Below, piece by piece: positions 1 to 8,650 of a stretch of 61,126 bases of DNA. The stretch is from positions 1 to 61,126 of the IMG/VR virus record IMGVR_UViG_3300017593_000582, one strand, 5' to 3'. Within the stretch, counting starts at the first letter, position 1. Every line of letters starts with the position of its first letter. Made by a program: the position numbers and the translations under genes. The notes beneath the pieces were generated by a model, which saw only the letters and a list, made by a program, of their open reading frames with translations, did not search any database and was not told the origin of the DNA. Source of the DNA: a virus.

Positions 1-322
1 TCTTTATACCTCTGCACTCACTGCTTTAATCTTCTGAGTGATTACAGTCCAGCGTCCAACTCGTTGTATTGTCCAAGCACAATCTCTAATCCTTTGGTCA
101 GTAGAATTAGCCAATTCTATTAGTTTTGCTATTTGTTCAGTCGTAGCAGATTGGCTTAAAGCAATTCTTTTCTCTTTTATTTCATTTTCATCTTCTACAC
201 GAATATCCAGCTTTTTAATGTAATTGTCCAATTGAGTAGTGATTTTTTCTTTAGCCAATTCAGTGCGTAATTCTAAAATGGTATCAGTATTTTCTTTGGA
301 TAGCTGAGATAAAACAGTCTGC
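1..322. repeat. Terminal overlap repeat (left copy); genome closes on itself
   Basis: Bases 1-322 match 60805-61126 end to end with four substitutions and no gaps. The same gene 3' end (stop at 4-6) lies in both. The simplest reading is an assembly overlap of a circular or circularly permuted genome of about 60,804 bp, not a biological long terminal repeat, because the window simply runs out within the second copy. The four differences leave the encoded protein unchanged. Confidence 0.9.
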
Positions 323-1224
323 ATATGAGCTTTAGCTATACTTAAAGCATTGGCTGCCTTAATATAATTTAAACGGGCTATTTCCAATTCTTTCTCTTTT
401 TCTGCCCTTTCAATCTCTGCGTTAGCTTGAGCATCTTTTAAATCTGTTTCTTTATATCCAAGTTTTATTAAAAGTTCTTTCCATTTTGCTTCATTTATAA
501 TAGCATCAGCTAACTCTTGTCTTTTTTCTGCCAGTTTTAAATAATCTGGAATTAGTCCTTTTTTTAATAAAGCTATTTCTTTTTCTATCTCTAAAACTAT
601 TTTTAAAGCCTCTGCCCTTCTTTTTTCGGCAGCAATTACCAATGCCTCTGCATCAATAGCTTGCTGTAATGGCTCTATTAGTTTCATTTTTTCTTGAGCA
701 GTTTCCATTTTTGCCTCAGCAAGCTGTAATTCCTTATCAAGTGTCTCTCCTCTTAAACTTTCTATTTTCTGCCTATATTCCCATATTTCACTATCAATTT
801 GAGCCTTAAACTCAATCAACTCTGCATTTCTTTTATTTATTTCAGTTTCTAACCTTCTAATATAGTCTTTGCCTAATTTAAAATCTTCTTCTAATTTTGA
901 GGCTTCCCATTCTAAAGCATTTAAAACCCACTGCTTATATAATTCAAATTCAAGTCTGGCATAATTAACTGCAAGATTTAAACTAAACTCGTCTATATCA
1001 TATTGTATTTGCCTTTCTTCATTATAAGTTTGTGCATTGGCTTCTGTTAAAGCCTTTTTGGTTTGTTTAGCCATTTCAATTATACCAGCAAGCATATTCC
1101 CAGGGATAAAAGTAAATCCCCGTGCAGCCATTGCTGATATTACTTTTTTATAGCCATCATCAAACTCTTTTACTTTACCTTCTTTTTTTTGTAGCCATCT
1201 GTAATGTTCTGCGTCCGTTGCCAT
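4..1224 (-). CDS. Coiled-coil virion-associated protein, 406 aa
   Basis: No family recognised. About residues 100-350 are almost continuous charged heptad-like helix (Glu, Lys, Leu, Ala rich), with a more ordinary N-terminal domain and a short C-terminal domain ending in a conserved-looking IQRVGRWTVITQK stretch. It starts 3 bp after the stop of the fibre-like gene and, on the closed circle, ends 2 bp before the start of the second coiled-coil gene at 60805. The pair resembles long alpha-helical appendage or internal proteins in phage tail modules. Function is not assignable from sequence alone. Confidence 0.75.
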   Translation of the reverse strand: MATDAEHYRWLQKKEGKVKEFDDGYKKVISAMAARGFTFIPGNMLAGIIEMAKQTKKALTEANAQTYNEERQIQYDIDEFSLNLAVNYARLEFELYKQWVLNALEWEASKLEEDFKLGKDYIRRLETEINKRNAELIEFKAQIDSEIWEYRQKIESLRGETLDKELQLAEAKMETAQEKMKLIEPLQQAIDAEALVIAAEKRRAEALKIVLEIEKEIALLKKGLIPDYLKLAEKRQELADAIINEAKWKELLIKLGYKETDLKDAQANAEIERAEKEKELEIARLNYIKAANALSIAKAHMQTVLSQLSKENTDTILELRTELAKEKITTQLDNYIKKLDIRVEDENEIKEKRIALSQSATTEQIAKLIELANSTDQRIRDCAWTIQRVGRWTVITQKIKAVSAEV

Positions 1225-1227
1225 TGT

Positions 1228-2844
1228 TTAATACCCCAATATAACAGGTTCTATTTCTACAAAATCTAACTTTGAAAAGTCTTTTATAATTACTTTAACT
1301 TCTTTGCCCTGTAAAGCTCTAGGAATAAAAAGTTTCCCTTTAGTAGTATTACCTTCATATTCATTGCTATCTATTTTTACTTTTATTGTCGCATCGCCTT
1401 CATTAACAGTTACAGTCCGTAATCTTTTCTGGTTATTTGTGCCTAGGTGTGTAGATATTAATTCAATCCCTGTATGTATTTCCTCTCCATTGTCGCTAGT
1501 CCCTTCCAATACATATATACCGTCTTTATTTGCAGCATAATATTTACCTTGATGTTGGCAGTATGAGTTGAAGTTGTAATTGCTGTATATAGAAGGATTA
1601 AAATTAGTTCCGCTTAATACCCATGTTTGATAAATATCTTCAATATTCTCCCCACCTAATTCTAAACCACCGCTCGCAATAATAGAAACAATAACTGGGT
1701 AGACAAAACTAATAATTGAGTTGCTTGAAAGTTCTAAACCTCCTTTGCTGGTTAAAAAATAAGTAAGCTCCCCTGGGGTAATAAAAGAGTAATATTCACC
1801 TCCGCTTACAGTTATGCCACCAGAGGCAATGACAGAATAAATTAAATCACGAGGGGTAATAAATTGCTTCCTTGTATTGCTTGAAAAGACAAAACCACCC
1901 TCAGCGATTATTTCTTCTACGGATGGAAGTTGAAAAGTAATATCAGTTGCACTTGAAAAAGATAATCCACCGCTAGCAACGAGTTCAAAGGGAAGCAAGG
2001 GTGGTCTTACAAAGTCAATATCACTTTCACCATTGACTTTTATTTTTACTATTCCTGTTTTCTCATAAACAGTTGGAGTAACAAACTCATAAACAGTAGT
2101 AGCCTTTATTTCAAATCCGCCTGACGCTGTTACTTCATAAACGGTTGGAGTAGTAAAAGCTTTTTCACCTTCACCGCCAAACTCCAATCCACCAGTAGCT
2201 GTTACAGGATATTCTGTGAATTGAGAGGCAAGTTCAGCCGTTGGGTCAATAGTAACAGTAATATCCCCTGTTAAACATATATAAGGTGGTGTTTCGGTAA
2301 GAAAAGTTAAATCTGCTAGACCATAACCAGTATAGGGGTCTCGCCCTGGGATAGGAGTATGATATTGGCTTGTAAGCTCTAATTTAAAAGAAATTTCTCC
2401 TACATATCCCCAACTACCTACGGTTGAGGCTTGAGGAGTAAGTTTGATGTTTATTTCGCCTTCATAATGAAATTCATTCGCTGTATAATAGCTACCAGCA
2501 GGAGCAATACTTACAGGAATATTAGCATCATAAAGAAAGTCATTATCATCACCATATAAAGTTCTTGTGCCTAAGTTAATATTTATTTGCCCATAATAAG
2601 CAAAATCAACAAGTATTTCATGAGACGGAGTAATATTGATAGTAATATTGCCCTGATATACATAATCAGCGTGATAAGATGAATTAGGAGTTAAAGATAA
2701 AGAAATAGACCCATTGTAAACAAACTCATTACTATCATATACATTAAAAGGTTGGCCATTATGCCAATATTCTAAATGGCCTTCATTGGAAAGTTTATTG
2801 ACATTAAGAGGTTGTCCATCATGCCAATATGATAAAGCATTCAT
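1228..2844 (-). CDS. Repeat-rich tail fibre-like protein, 538 aa
   Basis: Two kinds of internal repeat are visible. Residues about 35-170 hold five copies of a 25-30 residue unit of the form YxGxIxIxLxP, and about 200-400 hold six copies built around ASGGLEFSS followed by a stretch ending TP. Both are beta-strand-rich and fit a fibrous solenoid. A distinct C-terminal domain (about 410-538) lacks the repeats. It begins with a one-base TAATG overlap with the spike gene upstream, so the two are translationally coupled. The role as host-contact fibre is inferred from repeat architecture and position. Confidence 0.65.
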   Translation of the reverse strand: MNALSYWHDGQPLNVNKLSNEGHLEYWHNGQPFNVYDSNEFVYNGSISLSLTPNSSYHADYVYQGNITINITPSHEILVDFAYYGQININLGTRTLYGDDNDFLYDANIPVSIAPAGSYYTANEFHYEGEINIKLTPQASTVGSWGYVGEISFKLELTSQYHTPIPGRDPYTGYGLADLTFLTETPPYICLTGDITVTIDPTAELASQFTEYPVTATGGLEFGGEGEKAFTTPTVYEVTASGGFEIKATTVYEFVTPTVYEKTGIVKIKVNGESDIDFVRPPLLPFELVASGGLSFSSATDITFQLPSVEEIIAEGGFVFSSNTRKQFITPRDLIYSVIASGGITVSGGEYYSFITPGELTYFLTSKGGLELSSNSIISFVYPVIVSIIASGGLELGGENIEDIYQTWVLSGTNFNPSIYSNYNFNSYCQHQGKYYAANKDGIYVLEGTSDNGEEIHTGIELISTHLGTNNQKRLRTVTVNEGDATIKVKIDSNEYEGNTTKGKLFIPRALQGKEVKVIIKDFSKLDFVEIEPVILGY

Positions 2845-4607
2845 TAGTTAAAACCTATATCATCTATAAAAATATCACCTGCCGTTCCTTTACATTCTAT
2901 TCTTAATTCTAAACTCCCTTGCTCATCTATTTCGTCAGTTGGAACTACCAAGGATTTTTGCTCATAAGTATCTGTTTGTGTTGGAGTTATATCATCCCAA
3001 CCATCTATTTTTTTGCCTAAGAAATATAATGCTGCCCTTACCGAACCATTAAAGCTTGAATTCTTTTTAATATACAAACTTACTGTGGGAGTATTACCAC
3101 TATTAACAGGAAACAGAAATGTTTGTTTTACATAATTATCTGCATCTGAAGGAGTAATTTGCAAACATTTGCCACTCCTCGCATTAGCAGTATCACATTT
3201 TATCAAACCATATTGGTATTGAGTGCGGTTGTCATCAGTAGTCTTAAAATGTTGCATCATATAAATAGGATGCTCTTTCCAATCTGCATAGCCAAAGGCC
3301 GCCCAATATATATCTCCTGAAGAATTACCAGTTCCAGAATATCTATAAAATTTGTTATTATAGCTATTGTTATAAAGATAAATCCCATATCCACCATTAT
3401 TATTACAAGTAAGATTTACAAAAGTATTACAACGAGAATTATATAAATATATTCCATGATTACCAACGCCACTATTAGAAACTGTTAAATCAATAAAATA
3501 GTTATGATGGCTACCACTTATATATAAACCATCATATCCTGCATGTTCAATTGTTAATGAAGAAAAACTATTTTTATCGCCACTTAAGTTTAAATAAGCC
3601 CTTCTAAGCACACAATCAGAAAAAGAGCTTTTATCAGTTGATATATAAAAATTACCGCTTGAACGAATATTAATATTGGATACAGTATGATTACTGCCTG
3701 GCAAACGAATACTATTATTATTAACACATACCGCATCAATATTATTCATTTCCCAATTAGTTGAAGCTGTGGATTGCTCTATCCCATAAGTTCCTATTCC
3801 ACCTACAAAAATAGTTTCATATTTAATGTAGTTGCAAGTGCCTGATGTAGAAATACCGTAATAATATCTTAAAAAGCTTACTTTTTCTATTTCAAGATAA
3901 CTTTTAGCACTAATGTATAATCCACATCCATTACGACTACTTCCTGCCTGCCTAAAATAAGTTTGTCCAGTTTGTGTTTCAGTGGATAAATCCCAACCTC
4001 CAGATATTTTTAATCTGCTTGCACTAGAACTTCCAGCAGACATAACTTCTTGGACATGCTCTGTTGAAGAACTAGCAGTGCCTGTGCTGGTAATTCCCAA
4101 TTTTTGGCTTGAAACGCCACTAGCATTATCTCCTGCATAAGCCTTATAAAGTGTAAGCTGTGTATCAGAGGTTATTGAAACTACTTCATACCAAAAACCA
4201 TCAGCCCCTTTTATAAAATCATTTGCTGCAAGTTCAGTTGTAAAGCTCGTTCCAGTGCCAGTTACAGTAGTGCTACCAAGAGTAAAATCCAAAGTGCCTG
4301 TTAAATCTGTGGGGTCAGGACTTTTAGCAACCCTTACCTCATCCCCACCTGTCAACCCTCTAGAGGCATCAGTAATTGTCTTAAATGGCTTAGAAGCAGT
4401 CCCATCTGCCTCTAATGTCCAGTAAGTTTCCCAATTAGCACCTACACCTGGTTCATCATCAGCACTAGATGTATGGGCTTGAATACATTTATATCTTTTT
4501 GAATTATTTTTAACTAACTCATCTACTACATAAGCAGTGCTTACTGTCCAAGCATCTAAATCGTAATAATCTAATCCATTAGCAAAATCACAATACTTTA
4601 TTGCCAT
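2844..4607 (-). CDS. Tail spike with right-handed beta-helix, 587 aa
   Basis: The centre (about residues 230-430) carries Asn/Gly/Tyr-rich rungs such as GIYLYNSRCNTF and GIYLYNNSYNNKF, typical of NosD/pectate-lyase-type parallel beta-helices in phage spikes. A small beta domain near 105-165 (TVTGTGTSF then DTQLTLYKAY) is of the kind often found in phage appendages. A jelly-roll-like C-terminus (about 460-587) follows. Likely a receptor-binding or depolymerase spike; no catalytic residues can be assigned. It sits between two small paralogues and the fibre-like gene. Confidence 0.75.
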   Translation of the reverse strand: MAIKYCDFANGLDYYDLDAWTVSTAYVVDELVKNNSKRYKCIQAHTSSADDEPGVGANWETYWTLEADGTASKPFKTITDASRGLTGGDEVRVAKSPDPTDLTGTLDFTLGSTTVTGTGTSFTTELAANDFIKGADGFWYEVVSITSDTQLTLYKAYAGDNASGVSSQKLGITSTGTASSSTEHVQEVMSAGSSSASRLKISGGWDLSTETQTGQTYFRQAGSSRNGCGLYISAKSYLEIEKVSFLRYYYGISTSGTCNYIKYETIFVGGIGTYGIEQSTASTNWEMNNIDAVCVNNNSIRLPGSNHTVSNINIRSSGNFYISTDKSSFSDCVLRRAYLNLSGDKNSFSSLTIEHAGYDGLYISGSHHNYFIDLTVSNSGVGNHGIYLYNSRCNTFVNLTCNNNGGYGIYLYNNSYNNKFYRYSGTGNSSGDIYWAAFGYADWKEHPIYMMQHFKTTDDNRTQYQYGLIKCDTANARSGKCLQITPSDADNYVKQTFLFPVNSGNTPTVSLYIKKNSSFNGSVRAALYFLGKKIDGWDDITPTQTDTYEQKSLVVPTDEIDEQGSLELRIECKGTAGDIFIDDIGFN

Positions 4608-4609
4608 AA

Positions 4610-5005
4610 TTAAGCCACCTTAATTTTAGGAACAATTTTTATTCCCTTTTGCCCTTCTATGTAATAACCTTCTGTAAATTGCTCTATTGACAATAAATAT
4701 CCTGAATTATCAATCGTAGTAGCTATGAAATAGCCATATACATATCCCCATGCAGCTCCACTACAAAAAAAGGTTTGTTCTGGATAAGTGACTGTATCAC
4801 CATCAATTGTAGCATCTGCTGATTTAAGTTCCTTTCTTGCATATCCTGCTCCTGTTACTTCAGTAAGGTTTGATAAGGTATCACTTTCTTCAGGTTCAGC
4901 AGAATTTTTATAGAGACCTAGATATAAAGTAGTTACAGGGTTAATTTTACCAGCTATTAGTTGAGCAAGATAATTTTCTCCTTCATCCATCCATTTCCCT
5001 GCCAT
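4610..5005 (-). CDS. Small tail-associated beta protein, paralogue A, 131 aa
   Basis: Paralogue of the next gene upstream: both open with W-DEGEN, carry TTLYLG-YKNS-EP, a central GY-R motif and GYFIATT-DN, and end in a lysine-rich IKI-PKI strand. A third, larger relative lies at 7964-8638. Small beta-rich proteins of this size beside spikes are commonly spike anchors or capping proteins, but that role here is only inferred. Start chosen at the ATG 9 bp after the upstream stop. Confidence 0.7.
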   Translation of the reverse strand: MAGKWMDEGENYLAQLIAGKINPVTTLYLGLYKNSAEPEESDTLSNLTEVTGAGYARKELKSADATIDGDTVTYPEQTFFCSGAAWGYVYGYFIATTIDNSGYLLSIEQFTEGYYIEGQKGIKIVPKIKVA

Positions 5006-5014
5006 AATATTCTC

Positions 5015-5410
5015 CTAAGAACAAGTTATCTTAGGCGTAATCTTAATAGAACCACCGTTTACTACATTGTAAGGACCATCACTGAAATGTTCTACAGCAA
5101 GTAATTTCCCAGTGTTATCAGCAGTAGTAGCTATAAAATAACCGTAACAATTACCCCAATCTCCACCAGAAGCAGTGAAGGTCTTTTGGGGTTGGGTTGC
5201 TTCACCACCAGATATAGACCAGTCCGATGGGGATAAAGCTATCCTAGAATATCCATTGCCATTTGGTTCTGTTAAAGAAGACAATACAGCATCTTCCCCA
5301 GGCTCTTCAGAATTTTTGTAAATCCCCAAATACAAAGTAGTGTTTTGAGCAGCGTTTTTTAAATAAATATTAAGAACATCATTTTCACCTTCATCTACCC
5401 ATTTTGCCAT
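5015..5410 (-). CDS. Small tail-associated beta protein, paralogue B, 131 aa
   Basis: Same length and motif order as the downstream neighbour (DEGEN, TTLYLGIYKNSEEPG, GYSR, GYFIATTADN, SIKITPKI), so the two arose by tandem duplication. A strong AGGAGG site precedes the ATG. Sequence divergence between the copies is substantial, so the duplication is not recent. Confidence 0.7.
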   Translation of the reverse strand: MAKWVDEGENDVLNIYLKNAAQNTTLYLGIYKNSEEPGEDAVLSSLTEPNGNGYSRIALSPSDWSISGGEATQPQKTFTASGGDWGNCYGYFIATTADNTGKLLAVEHFSDGPYNVVNGGSIKITPKITCS

Positions 5411-5424
5411 TTTATCCTCCTTAC

Positions 5425-6993
5425 TTATAAGTCTTCAGCATTGTTATTTAAAAAATCTCTTATTTCCTGATTGGTTGCCCTTGGATACCATTGTTTAACC
5501 AAACAAGCTGCCCCTGCGATATGGGGTGTCGCTCCAGAATTATGAACTACTATACCATTAGCAAGAAAGTTATGTGAATTTTCTACTTCAATATCAAATA
5601 CCTCTCTCATACCCACTGGCTCTATATTTTTAACTGATATAGAAAAATCAAAGGTTTCTAATGACTTATTAACAGCTACTAATAAATCACCAATCTGTAA
5701 TTCACTTACTGGTTTCCAAATCAATCTGCTTGACCTTGTTTCGCTAACTAAGAATGGATGATTTGATGTAGCTTTTATATTTTTCCCATCGCTAGTCTCT
5801 ATTTTAAAAACTTTTTTAACCCCTTGTCGTAATAATTTTTTAACTTTATTTTTTGTAAGCTGTCCTTTATCAAAACAAAAAACTTCATCACCTTCTTTGA
5901 GGTCTTTGATTTGTTTAGGCCCTGACGGAGTATAAATCTCAGTATCACCAGTAAGACATGTCCCATTTGCCCAATACCAGTAATCTCCTACGAAATGTTG
6001 ACCATCTCCATACATATCTAAATGCCTGCCAGGCCAACATCCCGTTACTCCTACTCCTGGTGCAGCTATTTCCACTTCCGCTCCTCTACTTGAAAACCAT
6101 GCAACATATTTTTGATAATCTATTGCTGCCACTGCCATACAACTGCTATATTTGGCTGGATAAGTAACAGTACCCATCCCAGGGCCATTATTACCAGCAG
6201 CTACCACAATAACAATGCCTCTTGCCCACGCATTAGCACAAGCATTCTCAACCGTTTCATCAGGCATAGTTCCTCCTAAACTCATAGAAATAACATCTAC
6301 TCCTTGTTGAGTTGCCCAATCAATACCCGCAGCTACATCTGCCCAAGTCCCACCACCTCGTGCGCTTAAAACTTTCGCTGCATATAAATCTACTTCAGGA
6401 GCAACTCCTTTGTAACCAATATCATTTGCCGATGCACAGGCAATACCCGCACACCACGTTCCATGTCCGTGATCATCAAGAGGGTCATCTGAACCAGTAA
6501 TAGCATTATAACCAGCTATATATCTATCTTTTAAATCAATATGATTATAAGCTACTCCTGTATCAATAATAGCTAGTTTAATTCCTTTACCTGTATAACC
6601 AGCACTCCAAGCTGTTGGAGCATTTATAGCCGATACTCCCCAATCAATATTTTCATTATCTGGGTCAAAATCAGGATAAGGATAACTAATCATAATTCCT
6701 ACTTCGTCTTCTTTATGCTCAACAATCTTTTCTATTATGTCTGTATTTTTCTTTAAATCTTCTATTTCTTTTGCTGTTAAATCACAGGTAAAAATTCTAT
6801 CATCAAAATTAAAAGTCCATTTTCTTTTTGTGCCGTAAAATCGTGAAATAGCCTCTTGCAGTTTTACTCTTTCAGAATAAAGCCCATCTACTTTAGGGCC
6901 TCTTAAATATACTGTTACTCTCCTTTTTTCTTCTGGACTGATAGTTCTTCTGGTTCTTACTTTTCTTACAGGTTCGTGTAATGTTTTTTTCAT
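5425..6993 (-). CDS. Subtilisin-like serine protease precursor interrupted by a mini-intein, 522 aa
   Basis: The subtilase triad is visible: Asp144 in AIIDTG, His177 in HGHGTWCAG, and the serine of the GTSxA motif at Ser486. The oxyanion Asn is in VVAAGNNGPG. Residues about 25-100 look like an I9-type propeptide. Residues 346-485 are an intein placed between GT (344-345) and Ser486, splitting the catalytic motif. Without splicing the enzyme cannot have a normal active site; after splicing it would be about 382 aa. The ATG overlaps the upstream TGA (ATGA). Probable role: virion maturation or tail-associated proteolysis (inference). Confidence 0.92.
   Translation of the reverse strand: MKKTLHEPVRKVRTRRTISPEEKRRVTVYLRGPKVDGLYSERVKLQEAISRFYGTKRKWTFNFDDRIFTCDLTAKEIEDLKKNTDIIEKIVEHKEDEVGIMISYPYPDFDPDNENIDWGVSAINAPTAWSAGYTGKGIKLAIIDTGVAYNHIDLKDRYIAGYNAITGSDDPLDDHGHGTWCAGIACASANDIGYKGVAPEVDLYAAKVLSARGGGTWADVAAGIDWATQQGVDVISMSLGGTMPDETVENACANAWARGIVIVVAAGNNGPGMGTVTYPAKYSSCMAVAAIDYQKYVAWFSSRGAEVEIAAPGVGVTGCWPGRHLDMYGDGQHFVGDYWYWANGTCLTGDTEIYTPSGPKQIKDLKEGDEVFCFDKGQLTKNKVKKLLRQGVKKVFKIETSDGKNIKATSNHPFLVSETRSSRLIWKPVSELQIGDLLVAVNKSLETFDFSISVKNIEPVGMREVFDIEVENSHNFLANGIVVHNSGATPHIAGAACLVKQWYPRATNQEIRDFLNNNAEDL
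5539..5958 (-). other. Mini-intein (140 aa) within the subtilase gene
   Basis: Encodes residues 346-485 of the precursor. Splicing motifs are intact: N-terminal Cys in CLTGDTEIYTPSG (block A), SNHPFLV (block B, His present), and FLANGIVVHN (block G) with terminal His-Asn. The +1 extein residue is Ser486, the protease's own nucleophile. There is no LAGLIDADG or HNH domain between the blocks, so it is a splicing-only mini-intein that cannot home by itself. Hedgehog/intein (Hint) family membership is secure; activity in vivo is inferred from the complete motif set. Confidence 0.93.
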
Positions 6994-7964
6994 GCTGGCA
7001 CTCCTTTATATCCCAAGTCATCATCCCATGCCTGCCTATAAATATCTGTCCAATACCAAGAAATAGGTGGTGCCTGATGTTTCCTATCAATTGCATTAAA
7101 AAGCTCTATAAATTTTGGTTGCTGAGTAAAACCACTATATAAAGTAACTGGAGGCATACTTTTAAGTGGACGATTGTAGCGAGCATTCATAGTCTGCCAT
7201 GTGCTATCTTCTAATTCCTTTGTCCATATTGCAGTTCCTACATTGAATATATTATTAAATCCATAAGAAAGAGGAGCATATATACCTAATGGAGCTGATA
7301 TTGTTCCATAACTACGATATAACCATACTATGGCTATTGGCCCCACTTTAATAAACCAATCGCCATAGGAAGTTATTTCCCAATATGCCCAGTATCCAGT
7401 AGCTTTTTTCTCTCCTACCATTGTCGCTATATATAATGTATCCCAACAACAACCTTTTGGCTCTTGCCATATCTCTTCTTGTTTGGAAACCCTAAAGTAT
7501 TTTATTCCTAAAGCATCACCCCTTGCCGTCATATCTGGCCAAGCAGGATAACCACCTTTAAAAGCAGGATATAGATATAAATCCATTCTAAAATAATTTA
7601 GACATCTCCTAGGATAATCAGCTCCTAAAATATACATGGGGCGTCCTTTATGAAGTAAAGCAATAGCCTCATCGCCTACCTGAAATGCCCTTACTCCACC
7701 TTTCAAAGAATTATTGTCTTCCTTCTGCCTCCATTCGTCTTCTATGGGCGGAGAAGTCCCGTTTTGGTCGCAATGATAAAATACTGGTAAAGTATATTCT
7801 CTACTTTTGTATCTTGCCTTAACTTCTCCTGTTAAACTCATTGTTTGTCTATCTTCTACACAAACATCCGTAATTTTTAACTTATCGTATGTCGTGTAAT
7901 AAACATCCTGAAAATTGGAATGATTTATTATATGATTGATTTTATTTAAGCTAATTATCTTCAT
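6990..7964 (-). CDS. Phage structural protein of unknown function, 324 aa
   Basis: No domain recognised. The protein is rich in aromatic residues (many W and Y), suggesting a compact beta-rich virion component. It overlaps the subtilase start by 4 bp and the upstream 224-aa gene by one base (TAATG), so it is part of a tightly coupled tail cluster. Confidence 0.65.
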   Translation of the reverse strand: MKIISLNKINHIINHSNFQDVYYTTYDKLKITDVCVEDRQTMSLTGEVKARYKSREYTLPVFYHCDQNGTSPPIEDEWRQKEDNNSLKGGVRAFQVGDEAIALLHKGRPMYILGADYPRRCLNYFRMDLYLYPAFKGGYPAWPDMTARGDALGIKYFRVSKQEEIWQEPKGCCWDTLYIATMVGEKKATGYWAYWEITSYGDWFIKVGPIAIVWLYRSYGTISAPLGIYAPLSYGFNNIFNVGTAIWTKELEDSTWQTMNARYNRPLKSMPPVTLYSGFTQQPKFIELFNAIDRKHQAPPISWYWTDIYRQAWDDDLGYKGVPA

Positions 7965-8638
7965 TATGCCGTGCTCATTGTTAATTTAAGAGTATATTTA
8001 ATTGTAAAACCAACCTGATTGATTTCCTGTCCAGTGGTAAAGGCTTCTACAAAAAGCAATCTTTTTTCTGAGTTACCAGCAATAGTAGCACAATCATTTG
8101 CATCTATTTTAATTCCTTCTGCTTGGAATGTGCCTGTTTGATTTTTAATACATAATTCTCCAGCAGCATCTCCACCTGCCCACGAACCAGAAGTTAAACG
8201 AATAGCAGTGACCTCTGCAGTTGCACCACTGGTAATACCTGTAATTGTGCTTCCAACTTTAATTTCATCAGTGCCTCCAGATGTAAAAGGCAAAACTAAT
8301 GTCCATGCAAATACCCCATATACGGTATTGTTATTATCAACATCAGATTGGCTGGCTACCCATTCCAAAGCAGCGTTTGAGTATTGTGCTTCTGCTTTGC
8401 CATCAGAGTTTGTATATACATACCATTTGTCTGCTGTAGCTTGGTCAAAAACTACATCATTTGTTAACTTTTTGGGTTGGTATCCATCAGCTTCCTTATC
8501 TAGCTCCTCTAAATGTTCAAAAGTAGTATTACCATCCACATTAACATTGTTTTTATACAAGCCAACTATCATTGCTTGAGAAACTAACAAATCTTTAAGA
8601 GCTTCCTTTTCACCTATGTTTACTACATAAATTGCCAT
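7964..8638 (-). CDS. Small-beta-protein relative with an inserted domain, 224 aa
   Basis: The ends resemble the two 131-aa paralogues (MIVGLYKNN, a GY-pK motif, VYGVFAW, then KRLLFVEAF and a C-terminal IKYTLKL strand). A Gly/Thr-rich segment of about 50 residues (about 124-175, starting TSGGTDEIKVGS) is inserted in the middle and looks like an independent beta domain. Good AGGAGG site before the ATG. Confidence 0.65.
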   Translation of the reverse strand: MAIYVVNIGEKEALKDLLVSQAMIVGLYKNNVNVDGNTTFEHLEELDKEADGYQPKKLTNDVVFDQATADKWYVYTNSDGKAEAQYSNAALEWVASQSDVDNNNTVYGVFAWTLVLPFTSGGTDEIKVGSTITGITSGATAEVTAIRLTSGSWAGGDAAGELCIKNQTGTFQAEGIKIDANDCATIAGNSEKRLLFVEAFTTGQEINQVGFTIKYTLKLTMSTA

Positions 8639-8650
8639 TTTATCCTCCCT

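Noticed and set aside
1-322. Biological long terminal repeat or duplicated gene
   Set aside because: The right copy ends at the window edge in mid-gene; an assembly overlap of a circular genome explains it fully.
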